A stretch of DNA of 37,712 bases from Allobosea sp. 12-68-7 (GCA_002279705.1 NCCO01000016.1:1-37712); one strand, 5' to 3'. Counted from the first letter of the stretch, positions 22,339-31,547 are shown. A program made the numbers and translations. The notes: generated from the sequence alone by a model not told the origin.

Positions 22339-23955
22339 GGCTGCCCGTCGGACGCCATTTCGGCCAGACGGGCGGCCAGACGGATGGGCAGCCGGGCCAT
22401 GACATCGCTCCAATCGCCCGGTTTCGCTTGGGTCAGGACATCGACTGACGGATACCAGATTCCGCGTCCCTCCCGCTCCGCCCAGGCCCAGTGCCGCCCC
22501 GCCGGCACGAAGACGAGGGCCGGGCGGCCGAGCGCACCGGCCAGATGCGCCGCCAGGCTGTCGGGGACGACCACGATGTCGAGCGTGGCGATTGCGGCCA
22601 GCAGATCCTGCGGTTCCGCGATGGCGGCGCCGGCGTCGATCACGTCGGGATAGGCCTCCAATTCCTCCCGCAAACCACCGACAGCGAGGCTGAGCGGCGT
22701 GCCGAGCGCGCAGGCCGCCTCGACCAGGCAGGACAGGCCGACGCCCTGCCGGCCCGGATGCCAGAGGATGCCGATGCGCGGCCCCGGCAAAGCCGCCAGC
22801 GCCCGGCGCCAGGCCTCGGCCCGTCCGGCATCGGGCGCGAGATAGGGCATGGCCGCCCCGTCCGTGACGCCCTCGACCCGGAGATGCGCCATGATCTCGG
22901 TCAGAAGCAGCGACCCCGGCGATCTCGCGCGGCAGGGCCTCGGCGCCGTCCGCGACCGCATCGAACCGCCCGAGCGAGAGCAGGCATTCCTTGCGCAGCG
23001 CCCGCGCTTCGCTCGATTCCGGTGCCTGCGCCAGCGCTTCCTCAATGCTCTGCAGCGCCTGGGCGAAGCGGCCGGCGACACCGAGCACGCGCGCCAGCGC
23101 CAGAAGCGCGGCCGGGTCCTTGCCGCTTTGGCGGACACAGGCGGCCAGATCGGCGAAGGCCTTGCGATCCGCCCCGCGCAGGAGATCGAGCCGGGCGGCG
23201 AGTTCGATGGCCTGCAGATCGGCGGGCGCCAGAGCGAGCGCTCGTCGGACCAGACCCTGCGCCCGCTCGGGATCGGATTCGGCCAGTTGCCGCGCGAAAG
23301 CGACGAGCTGGACCGGCGAACCGGGCGCGGCCAGATAGGCCCGCTCGGCGCAGCGTAGCGCCTCCGCCGTGTCGCGCCCGCGCGCATGCAGCTCGGCCAG
23401 ATTGTGCCAGGCCGCGACGCAAGCCTCGTCGAGTTGCGTCGCCTCGCGGAAGCAGGCGATCGCGAGTGGCGGATCGCTCTGCGCGATCGCGACCAGGCCG
23501 CGCGTCACCCAGGCGCCGACGGAGTCCGGATCGAGCTCGAGGCTGCGCTGCGCCTCGTCGGCGGCCTCCGCCACCCGCGACAGCGACAGCAGGAGTTCGG
23601 CGTGCTGGCGGCGGATCCCGGCATGGCCGGGCGAGAGCGTCACGGCCCGCTCCAGGCAGATCAGGGCTTCGGCCGCCGCTCCACCCTGGCTGTGAATACC
23701 GGCGAGATTGGCGAGGATCTCGGGCTCGTCGGGTCGGATCGTGGCGGCCGCGCCGATCAGGCGCCGCGCCGTCTCTAGATCCTGGCGCAGCAGCGCGATG
23801 CCGCCGAGCGCATTCAGCGCCCAGGGGTCCTGCGGCTGACGCGACAGCGCCTCCCGCAGCAGCATGTCGGCGTCGTCGAGCCTCGACTGGGTGACCAGGC
23901 GGCAGGCAGCGCGGACCCGCTCGCTGGGGCTGACCTCGGGGAGGGCCGCGCTCAT
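22335..23955 (-). pseudogene. TPR-repeat protein with GT9-like C-terminal domain, split by a one-base frameshift
   Basis: The first reading frame (from ATG 23955) gives about ten TPR units, for example DPWALNALGGIALLRQDLE and GAWVTRGLVAIAQSDPPLA, up to GAEALPREIAG. Coding similarity then jumps to another frame: SLLLTEIMAHLRVEG, YLAPDAGRAEAWRRALAALP, GILWHPGRQGVGL and VVVPDSLAAHLAGALG, a heptosyltransferase-like (GT9) half that ends at 22335. Removing one base in the run of four C at 22914-22917 (G on the coding strand) joins the two. The joined protein would be about 540 residues. It may be a true mutation or a sequencing error. TPR-GT proteins usually act on cell-surface or flagellar/secretion parts. 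It overlaps DUF3540 and the transglutaminase gene by four bases each. Confidence 0.75.
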
Positions 23956-24620
23956 CCGATCGTCACCCGCTTGGCGTCGAGGCGAATGTCGTCGCGCGCA
24001 TGGACGGTGACGATCGCCGCGCTCGCCGTCGACAGCTCGGACTGCGTGACCCGGGTGCCGACGCGCTCATTGTCGAGGCCGCTGACCGTGGTGTTGCGGT
24101 CCTGGGCCTTGACGTCGATCCGGTGGGCGATGGTGGACTGGCGGCCGACCGCGGTGGTCAGCGTCTCGCCGATGACCGAGGCGAGGCGCGCGATCTGGGT
24201 CAGAACGTCGGTGACGATATGGAGCCGCCGCGTCGTGACCGCCATTTCGGGAGCAGCGAGATCGAGCCGCGCCTTGGCCTCTAGCTTGACGGAGTGGGCC
24301 TGCAGGATCATCGCCGCCGAGGGATCGGGAAGCGACAACGTCGCGTCGCCAAGGTCGCGGCGGGTCAGAACCGCCAGGACGTGGCAGGCTCCGGGTTGCG
24401 CAAAGACCAGCACTTCATCGCCGATGCGAGGTTCGACGATGCAGGACACGGCCCGCGCGGAGACGCACCTGACGCCGTCGACGGCAACGACCAGACGCTG
24501 GCCGACGGCCTCGGTCACGACCCCTGGCGCCAAGCCCGCGCTCGTCGGGCCGTTGGCGGGCGATGCAACAGCGAACATCGTAGTGCGTGTCATGTCCGTC
24601 AATGCCCCGTCGTTGGTCAT
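23952..24620 (-). CDS. DUF3540 protein (VgrG/gp5-like spike component)
   Basis: 222 residues. After about 30 residues a small OB-like domain appears: VVAVDGVRCVSARAVSC, EPRIGDEVLVFAQPGACHV and LAVLTRRD. It is followed by a repetitive beta stretch (LQAHSVKLEAKARLDLAAP, LHIVTDVLTQIA, TVSGLDNERVGTRV, TVHARDDIRLDAKRVTIG) that resembles the needle of phage gp5/VgrG. DUF3540 genes occur in type VI-like loci with DUF2169 and DUF4150, as here. The same N-terminal domain is found in the next gene upstream. It overlaps both neighbours by four bases. It is likely a structural or adaptor element of a spike. Confidence 0.83.
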   Translation of the reverse strand: MTNDGALTDMTRTTMFAVASPANGPTSAGLAPGVVTEAVGQRLVVAVDGVRCVSARAVSCIVEPRIGDEVLVFAQPGACHVLAVLTRRDLGDATLSLPDPSAAMILQAHSVKLEAKARLDLAAPEMAVTTRRLHIVTDVLTQIARLASVIGETLTTAVGRQSTIAHRIDVKAQDRNTTVSGLDNERVGTRVTQSELSTASAAIVTVHARDDIRLDAKRVTIG

Positions 24621-26203
24621 GATCTGAACAGGAATCCGGCCTGTGTCTTGACTGCCTTTCCATCGACATCAAAGGCGCCCGTGCGCAGAAACGTATTGGC
24701 GAGATAGGATTTGATGTTGGCGGCTTTCACCTCGAGGCCGACGACCTTGCAGTCCACGCCGACGTTCTTGATGTCCATGCCGCTGACGACTTTGAAGTCG
24801 GAGCCGGCGACGAGCTTGATATCGAAGCCGACAACCACCTTGATCGCAGTCCCGATGATGATGTTCATATCGATCGCGAGATTGATTTTGAGATCGATGG
24901 CGGCGTTCAGTCGGAATTCGGTGCCGAGCGCGAGCGTCAGTGTTGCCGCCATGGTCATGCTGATGCGCGCGGCGAGGTTGGTCGTAAACTGCGCGCCCAT
25001 AAAATAGCTCTTCGCCGTCCCATGGAATGTCTTGTCTTCGTCGCCATAGAATTTCGACGTGCTCGTACCGTGAAATTCGGAGTACTTTTCGCCATAGAAC
25101 CAGTCCTTGGCAAAACCATAGGTTTTCTTTTCCGAGGTCGAGTAGAACCATTCCGACAATGGTCCCTTGGCTTCGTTTTTCACATAGCCATAGGCCAGCA
25201 GCGAAATATTGGCCGGCGCCGTGGGCGTGCCTGCGGTGAGCGAGATGCCTGACGCAGCGCTGACCGCGAAGACACCCGCCGGAGAGGTGAACTTGATGTC
25301 GCCGTCCGAGACGTTGGTGGTCTGTCCCTTGACGATGTCGACCAGCATGCCGCCGTCGATGGACAGGTTGACGTCAGCGTCGGTCTTGGCCAAGAAACCG
25401 TCACCGGACGAGGTGGTCGTCACCGCCGTGGTCGCGATGGTTTGCAACTCCATCTGCCCGGCCTTGTTCTTGACGAAGCTGTCGCCGCGCTTGAGGTAGC
25501 CCTGCTTGGCGTCTCCGGAGGCTGTTCCGGTGGTTGAACCGCTCGTTGCCGATGCAGCGTTGGCTGTCTCTGCCAATGAGACATAGGGGTTCTTGCCGCT
25601 GAGCAGCGAGGACAGCGACAGGTCGGGCGTCGGCTCGGTGTTCGTCGTGGTGGTGGCCGTGCTCTTCGACAGTTGGAGTGGCGGCATCATCACCCCTTCC
25701 TGGCCGTCGACATAGGCGCCCATCCGGAAATAGGTGCCGCTGCCGAAGGCGTTCGGCGTCAACGGCACGTCGAAGCGGGTCCAGGGCCGGCCCGCCGCGG
25801 CCTCGCCATCGCTCTGCGAGTCGAAATGCGGTTGATAGGGCAGGGCGCCGCCAGCCATGACCGGCGGCAGGCCGTTGAACGGGCCAGCGAAGGCAGGCTC
25901 AGGCGCGCCCTCGTCCGGATCGATGTCGCAGGGGCGTGTCTGGCTGTCGTCGGCGGGCCCGGCCCGCCGCAGGACGGCGAGAATGTGGCAACCGTCCTCC
26001 TCCGCCCAGACCAGGACCTCGTCGCCGGCGAGGGGCTCGGCGGTGCAGGAGATGGCGCATAACGCGCGAATGCGTCCGCCGTTGATCGCGACCGTGAGAT
26101 CGCCGCCACCGGTCGCAACCACAGTGGCCGGGCGCATCGCGGCACCGCCGCGCTGTCGCGGGGCTTCTTGGCTTCGAATGGCGTCTCGGCTCGTCGCGTT
26201 CAT
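24617..26203 (-). CDS. Long gp5/VgrG-like needle protein with DUF3540-type N-terminal domain
   Basis: 528 residues from the ATG at 26203, which has GGGGAG upstream. Residues about 24-80 copy the DUF3540 N-terminal domain (RIRALCAISC, EPLAGDEVLVWAEEDGCHI, LAVLRR). Residues about 100-250 are a linker rich in Ser, Thr, Ala and Gly. Residues about 348-406 are octapeptides of the form F-(Y/H)-G-x5 (FYGEKYSE, FHGTSTSK, FYGDEDKT, FHGTAKSY). Residues about 414-500 continue in hydrophobic octads (IKVVVGFD, IKLVAGSD, FKVVSGMD). T4 gp5 and VgrG needles use V-x-G-x5 octads that form a triple-stranded beta-helix, so this is most likely a membrane-piercing needle. I know of no described family with this arrangement. 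The gene is near the PAAR-like gene that would cap the needle. Confidence 0.75.
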   Translation of the reverse strand: MNATSRDAIRSQEAPRQRGGAAMRPATVVATGGGDLTVAINGGRIRALCAISCTAEPLAGDEVLVWAEEDGCHILAVLRRAGPADDSQTRPCDIDPDEGAPEPAFAGPFNGLPPVMAGGALPYQPHFDSQSDGEAAAGRPWTRFDVPLTPNAFGSGTYFRMGAYVDGQEGVMMPPLQLSKSTATTTTNTEPTPDLSLSSLLSGKNPYVSLAETANAASATSGSTTGTASGDAKQGYLKRGDSFVKNKAGQMELQTIATTAVTTTSSGDGFLAKTDADVNLSIDGGMLVDIVKGQTTNVSDGDIKFTSPAGVFAVSAASGISLTAGTPTAPANISLLAYGYVKNEAKGPLSEWFYSTSEKKTYGFAKDWFYGEKYSEFHGTSTSKFYGDEDKTFHGTAKSYFMGAQFTTNLAARISMTMAATLTLALGTEFRLNAAIDLKINLAIDMNIIIGTAIKVVVGFDIKLVAGSDFKVVSGMDIKNVGVDCKVVGLEVKAANIKSYLANTFLRTGAFDVDGKAVKTQAGFLFRS

Positions 26204-26267
26204 CGCTTCGTCTCCCCGGACTTGCGGGACCATTCCCGCGCCAAAACTCGGCCCCATCGCGGGACCA

Positions 26268-26675
26268 TCAGGACAGGCAGATGGTCGTCACCTGGGTCGG
26301 CGCCAGCGTCAGCCCGACGATGTTCGGGCTCATGCCGTTCTGCGACGTCGGGTTCAGCATTTTGGTCGCCGGCGGGCCGCCGAGAAACATCGTGACCGAC
26401 CCCATCATGTGCTTCACCGGCCCCATGACGAAACCCGAGGCGACGCCGAGCAGCACACCTGGCTGGTCACCCAGGCTCATCGGCTTCGTGGTCAGCAGGT
26501 TGTGGGCGGGCATGCAGGTCAGAAAGGTGGTGAACTGGGTCGGGATCGCCGTCGGCGCGAGCGCGATGTTGGGATAGGGAATCGGTACGGGCACCGGCCC
26601 GACCGGCGTCGTGCAGACATCGGGAAAGGAGAAGTCGGGAGCCGGGATCGGGCCGGAGGAGTTGACGAAGGGCAT
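26268..26675 (-). CDS. DUF4150 PAAR-like spike-tip protein
   Basis: 135 residues rich in Pro and Thr: FPDVCTTPVGPVPVPIPYPN at the start, NLLTTKPMSLGDQPG in the middle, then SGFVMGPVKHMMGSVTMFLGG and TKMLNPTSQNGM. This is the DUF4150 pattern, a PAAR-related domain that caps VgrG-like needles and may carry effectors. It contains no separate effector domain. It sits 64 bases upstream of the needle gene and 11 bases after the pentapeptide gene. Cys-18 and His/Cys residues in TCMPAHN could bind a metal, as in PAAR tips; this is inference. Confidence 0.88.
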   Translation of the reverse strand: MPFVNSSGPIPAPDFSFPDVCTTPVGPVPVPIPYPNIALAPTAIPTQFTTFLTCMPAHNLLTTKPMSLGDQPGVLLGVASGFVMGPVKHMMGSVTMFLGGPPATKMLNPTSQNGMSPNIVGLTLAPTQVTTICLS

Positions 26676-26686
26676 GGTCGGGCCTC

Positions 26687-27754
26687 TCAGGCGCGGCGCG
26701 CGACGCGGCGCGGTTCATAGAGATCGGCTACCGCCCGGGCCGGGTCGGTCGGCAGGGTCGAGCCGCTGGCATGGCTGAAGAGCGTCGCGTTGGTCGTGGC
26801 GCCGTGCAGGCTGGTCCGGTGGAAGCGGGCATTCATGAACGAGGCGGCGTCCAGCGTGGCATAGCTGAACTGGGCGAAATCCAGCCGCGCCCGCTCGAAG
26901 CGCGCCGCCGCGCAATCGGCCTGCTCGACAATCGCATTGGTCAGGATGGCACGGTTCAGATTGGCGCCCGGGAGTTTCGCGCTGCTCAGATTGGCCGAAG
27001 TGAGATCGGCGCCTTCGAGATTGGCGCCGGTGAGATCGGCCCCGATCATCAGCGCCATCGTCAGGTTGCAGCCCGACAGATCGGCCTGGCGCAGATCGGC
27101 GTCAATCAAGAGGCTCTGCGAGAGATCCACGCCCGACAGATTGCAGCCGGCGAGCCGGGACTTCATCAAGTTCACGCGCGCCAGTCGTAGCGACCGCAAG
27201 TCGCGTCCCGAAAGATCGGCGTCCATCACCAGCATGGTGTCAATGTCGAGCCCGTCGAGCAACGCCTCACGCAGGTCGCCCTTGGTCATCGTGATGCCGC
27301 GCAGGGTGGCGCGCGACAGGTCAATACGCGCGATGGCGCTCTCGATGATCACGGTCGTTGCCAGCATTGCGCCTGCGAAACAGGCTTCCGACAGGTCCGT
27401 TTGGGCGAATGCGACCGCGTCTAGGCTAGCATCGCGGAATTCGGCCTGCCGCAGATCGCACTGCCCGAACTGGGCTCGCTTGAGGCTCGCGCCGCTGAAG
27501 CGGACGCCCGGCATGACGCTCCCGGCGAGTTGACAGGTGTCGAGGGTCGCACCGGCGAAATCCGCCTGGGTCAGGTCGCATTGGATGAACTGGCACTTGG
27601 CTAAGCTGGCATGTCCAAAGCGTGCTCCGGTGAAATCGCAAGCGATCAAGGTCGCGCCCGCAATCGCGGCTCCAGTGAAATCTATGCCGGCGAAATTTCC
27701 GCCCTCGACCGGCAACCCAAGCGAAATTCGCTCCATTAAGTCGTCAAGCCGCAT
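26687..27754 (-). CDS. Pentapeptide-repeat protein
   Basis: 355 residues, almost entirely A(D/N)LxX pentapeptides: examples are ADLSGRDL, ADLRQADLSGCNL, ADLTGANLEGADL and SANLSSAKLPGANL. Such repeats fold as a right-handed square beta-helix. A short N-terminal helix (MRLDDLMERISLGLPVEG) precedes them. The start at 27754 overlaps the end of the DUF2169 gene by 11 bases; the in-frame ATG at 27823 lies deeper in that gene. It resembles the C-terminal part of the DUF2169 protein, suggesting a partial duplication. It is expected to be a cytoplasmic adaptor for the spike. Confidence 0.88.
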   Translation of the reverse strand: MRLDDLMERISLGLPVEGGNFAGIDFTGAAIAGATLIACDFTGARFGHASLAKCQFIQCDLTQADFAGATLDTCQLAGSVMPGVRFSGASLKRAQFGQCDLRQAEFRDASLDAVAFAQTDLSEACFAGAMLATTVIIESAIARIDLSRATLRGITMTKGDLREALLDGLDIDTMLVMDADLSGRDLRSLRLARVNLMKSRLAGCNLSGVDLSQSLLIDADLRQADLSGCNLTMALMIGADLTGANLEGADLTSANLSSAKLPGANLNRAILTNAIVEQADCAAARFERARLDFAQFSYATLDAASFMNARFHRTSLHGATTNATLFSHASGSTLPTDPARAVADLYEPRRVARRA

Positions 27755-30728
27755 CGGTCGCCACTCCGAAGATCGTCTTGTCGAGGTTGGCGCGCGACAG
27801 ATCGGCGCCGAGCATGATGGCATCGGTCAGGTCGCAGCCATAGAGATTGGCGCTGCGCAGCCGCGCGCCTGAAAAGTCCGTCCGGCGGGCCTGCGCGTTG
27901 AACAGATTGGCGCCGAAGAGGTCGGCCTGCGCCAGCTTGGCCTTGGTCAGCACCGACTGTTTGAACGAACCCAGCCGCAGCGTGGCGCCCGTCAGCTCGG
28001 CTTCGCCGAAATCGACCCGGTTGAAGCTCGCCCCGATGAAGCTCGCGCCCGCCAGCCGTGCCTGCCGGAACGCGCCGTTCATGCCCGAGGCGTCGTCGAA
28101 GCGCGCCGCCGTCAGATCGCAGCCGGCATGAAAGCCGCATTGCTGCAGGCTCGCGCCGCTGAAGTCGGCCCCGGCCGCATTGAGCTTCACGACAGACAGT
28201 TTGAAGGCGCGCAGGCCGCGGGCGACGAGTCCTTGCGCCTCGACCTCGACGAAGGAGCAGCTCTCCAGCACGGCCTGGCTCAGATCGATGCGCGCCATCG
28301 ACAACCGCACCGCCACGACCTGTTTCATCTGGGCGCCCACCAGCCGGACGTCGCTGAGATCGCTCTCAATGAAATTGATGTCCTCCAGCATGGCGCCGGA
28401 GAGGTCTGCGCCCGCGAGATTGATCTTGAGCATCTGCGCCTTGGTCAGATCGGCACGCGCGAACCGCGCCCCGCGCGCATCGGCACTCCCGAGATTGGCC
28501 TCGGTAAGCACGGCGCCGGAGAAATTCGCCTCGCGCAGATCGGCGCCCGCAAACACCGCCTTGCCGCAACGCGCGCCGGTGAAATCGGCGCCGCGCAGAT
28601 CACAGCGTTCGAAGAAGGCGCCCGTCAGGTCGAGCCCGGCGAAGCTCTGACCGGCGAGCGCGGCGCCGGCCATGTCGCGGCCCGCCAGCGGGGCCGTTCG
28701 TGCTTCCGCCACGACGACCGCGCCGAAGCGTGCCGCGACCTCGGGCGAGAGCGGTTGAACCGGAAAGATCGGCTCGGGGGCCAGCCGACGCATCGAGGCG
28801 ATGTTTTCGCGGATGTCGGGCTCGACTTCGCTCAACCGCGCGCTCGCCTGGGTCAGGGAGGCGCGCGCATCGGGTTCGCCGGCGGCAGCCGCGGGCAGTG
28901 CCTTGCCGCCAACCAGATCGTCGAGAAGAGCCTCGAGCGATGCGCCTGGAGCGGCGAGGCCTGGAAAGGCCGCCGCCAGCTTCGCCATCGCGGCCGGGTT
29001 GTCCGGGGCCTGCGGTCGGGGCGGCAATCCGGTCATCGGCGTTTCGTCGAGCGGTGCATCGGGTGGTTCGGGCCGGGTCGACAGCGGGGGATCGGCAACC
29101 GCTCCGAGCGCCAGTTCGATGCCGCCATGGGCTGGGGCCAGCAGCCGGAATTCCGGCAGGTCGAAGAACCGGCCTGAGGCCTCGCGCAGGCTCTGCTCGT
29201 CATCGCGCGCGGAGGACGGCATGACGAAATCGGCGGGAAGACTGACCTGATCGGCCAGCACCACCGGCTCCGGCAGGTCGAGCGTCGCCAACAGCGTGTC
29301 GATCTCGCTGAGGTCGCCTGAATTGCGGAAGCGCTCGACTGCCTGAACCTGGCCCGCGGCCCTCCCGGCGATCTCATCGAGCGTCTTCGTCGTCGTCGCC
29401 GTTAGCGCCTCGATGCCCTCGATCAGTTCCGCAAGATCGACCTCCCCGCTCTCGATCTCCGCGGGCGTCGGCATCAGGAAGGGCAAAGGCTCCGGTCTGG
29501 GCATGGCCGGCATGAATTGGGCCGGCAGCCCCGCCCTCGCCAAGGCGTCGCGCATCACCAATGTCTGGGCTCGTTCGGTCTTGTCGATCTCCGCGGCGGC
29601 ATGCGCCTCGCGCGCCTCTTTTCGCCTGGCGAGTACGTCCGGGTCGGGCTCCGGCGAAAGCTGCGCATCGGCCAGGACGTATTTGAAGCTCTGCTCCGGA
29701 TCGGTGCGCAGCCGGAACACCTCAAGATAATGCGTCAGCGGGCGCGGCTCGTCAGCCAGACGCTCATAGGCGATCATCACATGCGTGGCGTCGTCGCCCT
29801 CGACATCGGCCACGCGACAGGCGCCGCGATAGACCAGCACGCCCTTGCCGGCACTGGGGAACAGCCAGACCGTGTCGATCACGCTGGGCAGTTCGACCAG
29901 CCCGTCGGGCTGACCGGCCAGTCTGACGAAGATGCGCACGCGCAGGCCCGGCAAGGTGCCGGCGATCTCCGGCCGTTGCGCCTGGAAACCCGCGACCCGG
30001 AACGGTTCGTCGCCTGCGAAGTAACCCGGGATTCGCTGGTCATCCGCTGCCACGCAGAACAAGTGGGGGTCGGCATCCCGGGCCAGGCCCGGAAAATCAT
30101 GTTTGAGCCACTGATCGTCGTAAGTACCGGCAAGCGCCCTGCGTGACGGGTGGGCCGGGTCGAGGGGGCCCGGCCGTACCGGCGGGGGCTGATCCGACAC
30201 CAAGCGGATGAGCCTGCGGGCATCCTCGACGTTCGGCAGCAGCACGATCTCGCCCGCTTCGACGCGCCGTTCCGCCTCGAAGCCGCGTCCGGCAGCGTTG
30301 TCGGGATGCCCCGGCCCGCCGAAGGCGCGCTCAGGCACCAGCGGCATTTCCACGAACGGCTTGGGCTCGGTGAACACCACGCCACCGGCGGCCGGGCGCC
30401 AGGCCCGGTCGCCGAAGACCGCGATCCGCTTGCGCATCGGCCCCACGGCGACATCGACGGCCATCGCGCCCACGGGCTCCCCCTGCGGCGCCATCGCCCG
30501 GCCGGCGAACAGCACCTCGCCGCAGGGCTTGGGCATCGCCATGTCAAAGATCGCGCCGGGCGGCATTTCCTTGATCGCCATCGGCCAGAGCGCCGTATCG
30601 AACTCGAAATCCGTTGGCTCGGCCAGCGAGAACAGCCCCAAAGCCGATACGATGAGGCTGGCCTGCGGGCCGCGCCGCTCGACCTTCGTCAAGATGCCGA
30701 GTTTCCTGGGCTTGATGATCGTCGGCAT
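27744..30728 (-). CDS. DUF2169-pentapeptide fusion protein
   Basis: 994 residues. The first 320 or so are DUF2169: ILTKVERRGPQASLIV, DTALWPMAIKEMPPGAIFDM, CGEVLFAGRA, RAFGGPGHPDNAAGRGF, and DTVWLFPSAGKGVLVYRGA. A charged, Pro-rich linker (about 370-680) follows. From about 679 to the end lie pentapeptides (AGLDLTGAFFERCDLRGADF and many more). DUF2169 proteins occur in type VI loci next to PAAR-like genes and are proposed chaperones or adaptors for loading spike proteins. The ATG at 30728 is the first gene of a seven-gene overlapping unit. No clear promoter was found in the 90 bases upstream, so it may be co-transcribed with the OmpA gene. Confidence 0.88.
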   Translation of the reverse strand: MPTIIKPRKLGILTKVERRGPQASLIVSALGLFSLAEPTDFEFDTALWPMAIKEMPPGAIFDMAMPKPCGEVLFAGRAMAPQGEPVGAMAVDVAVGPMRKRIAVFGDRAWRPAAGGVVFTEPKPFVEMPLVPERAFGGPGHPDNAAGRGFEAERRVEAGEIVLLPNVEDARRLIRLVSDQPPPVRPGPLDPAHPSRRALAGTYDDQWLKHDFPGLARDADPHLFCVAADDQRIPGYFAGDEPFRVAGFQAQRPEIAGTLPGLRVRIFVRLAGQPDGLVELPSVIDTVWLFPSAGKGVLVYRGACRVADVEGDDATHVMIAYERLADEPRPLTHYLEVFRLRTDPEQSFKYVLADAQLSPEPDPDVLARRKEAREAHAAAEIDKTERAQTLVMRDALARAGLPAQFMPAMPRPEPLPFLMPTPAEIESGEVDLAELIEGIEALTATTTKTLDEIAGRAAGQVQAVERFRNSGDLSEIDTLLATLDLPEPVVLADQVSLPADFVMPSSARDDEQSLREASGRFFDLPEFRLLAPAHGGIELALGAVADPPLSTRPEPPDAPLDETPMTGLPPRPQAPDNPAAMAKLAAAFPGLAAPGASLEALLDDLVGGKALPAAAAGEPDARASLTQASARLSEVEPDIRENIASMRRLAPEPIFPVQPLSPEVAARFGAVVVAEARTAPLAGRDMAGAALAGQSFAGLDLTGAFFERCDLRGADFTGARCGKAVFAGADLREANFSGAVLTEANLGSADARGARFARADLTKAQMLKINLAGADLSGAMLEDINFIESDLSDVRLVGAQMKQVVAVRLSMARIDLSQAVLESCSFVEVEAQGLVARGLRAFKLSVVKLNAAGADFSGASLQQCGFHAGCDLTAARFDDASGMNGAFRQARLAGASFIGASFNRVDFGEAELTGATLRLGSFKQSVLTKAKLAQADLFGANLFNAQARRTDFSGARLRSANLYGCDLTDAIMLGADLSRANLDKTIFGVATDAA

Positions 30729-30818
30729 GGCGGCGGAACGGGTTCAACGTCAGGGAAATCGACGCTAGGTCGCCGAGTTGACAGTCTAACGACGACGGCG
30801 CCCGCAGACCGTCGATGG

Positions 30819-31451
30819 CTAATCCCCCCGCGTCACCAGGATCTCGATCCGCCGGTTCCTGGCACGGCCCTCCGCCGAGCCGTTGTCGGCGATCGGCTCG
30901 GACGCACCGCGCCCGTCGGTCGCAATCCGGGCGCCGTCCGTCAGGGCGCCGCGCAACAGACCCGCGACCGCCTCGGCGCGGGCCAGCGACAGGGCCTGAT
31001 TGTCGCGGTGAGGGCTGCCGCCGCCCAAGGCCTGATCGTCGGTGTGCCCGACGATCCGGATCGGGCCCTTTTCCCCCTCGACGATTTCAGCGATGCGCCG
31101 CGCCACCGGAACGAAGCCCGGCAGGACGGCAGCCTGGCCGGAATTGAAGGTGATCAGATTGCCGACCCTGATCGCGATCCAGCCGCCGAACGGATCGACC
31201 GTGACGCTGCCCGCCTTGATCTCGGCGGCGAGCGCCGCACGGATGCGCTCAAGCTGGCTGGGCCTCGGCTCCGGGGGCGGCGGTGGCGCCACGATTTTCT
31301 GCACCATCACGGGTTGCGGTTTCGGCGCCGGCTGCAGCAGCGCCATGAGCCAGGGAAGCAGGAAGGTCAGGGCGACCAGTCCGGCGATCAGGGCAGCGCT
31401 GTAAAGACCGATCTGGACGAGCTTCGACCTGACCTGGGCATCGTTCGGCAT
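30819..31451 (-). CDS. Inner-membrane-anchored OmpA/MotB domain protein, TssL-C-like
   Basis: 210 residues. One N-terminal membrane helix (AALIAGLVALTFLLPWLMAL) is followed by a Pro-rich stalk (VAPPPPPEPRPS) and a C-terminal OmpA domain: LITFNSGQAAVLPGFVPVA, IRIVGHTDDQ and ALSLARAEAVAGLLRG, ending RNRRIEILVT. The peptidoglycan-binding Asp and Arg are present. TssL of type VI systems has DotU + helix + OmpA; here only the helix and OmpA remain, so it could be a split TssL or an independent anchor. Start 31451 follows GGGAG; the ATG at 31475 lacks one. It lies 90 bases before the DUF2169 gene. Confidence 0.83.
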   Translation of the reverse strand: MPNDAQVRSKLVQIGLYSAALIAGLVALTFLLPWLMALLQPAPKPQPVMVQKIVAPPPPPEPRPSQLERIRAALAAEIKAGSVTVDPFGGWIAIRVGNLITFNSGQAAVLPGFVPVARRIAEIVEGEKGPIRIVGHTDDQALGGGSPHRDNQALSLARAEAVAGLLRGALTDGARIATDGRGASEPIADNGSAEGRARNRRIEILVTRGD

Positions 31452-31525
31452 GACCCGCATCTCCCGAATCCGCATGGCGCCGTCGCTGCGGACGTCATCG
31501 TCAACGTTGCGACAGGCGCATGACA

Positions 31526-31547
31526 GCCCTTCGACGGGCCGAAGGGC
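31526..31547. repeat. Short hairpin in the divergent promoter region
   Basis: GCCCTTCG (31526-31533) pairs with CGAAGGGC (31540-31547), loop of six. It sits between the divergent OmpA and cytochrome genes (31452-31717) and has no T tract, so a regulatory site is more likely than a terminator. Otherwise the gap shows no gene. Confidence 0.35.

Noticed and set aside
21550..23955. Single 801-residue protein joining TPR and transglutaminase
   Set aside because: It arises from the frameshift at 22914-22917; the middle part has no domain similarity in that frame.
28128..29177. 349-residue plus-strand ORF opposite the DUF2169 gene
   Set aside because: Repetitive shadow of the pentapeptide region.
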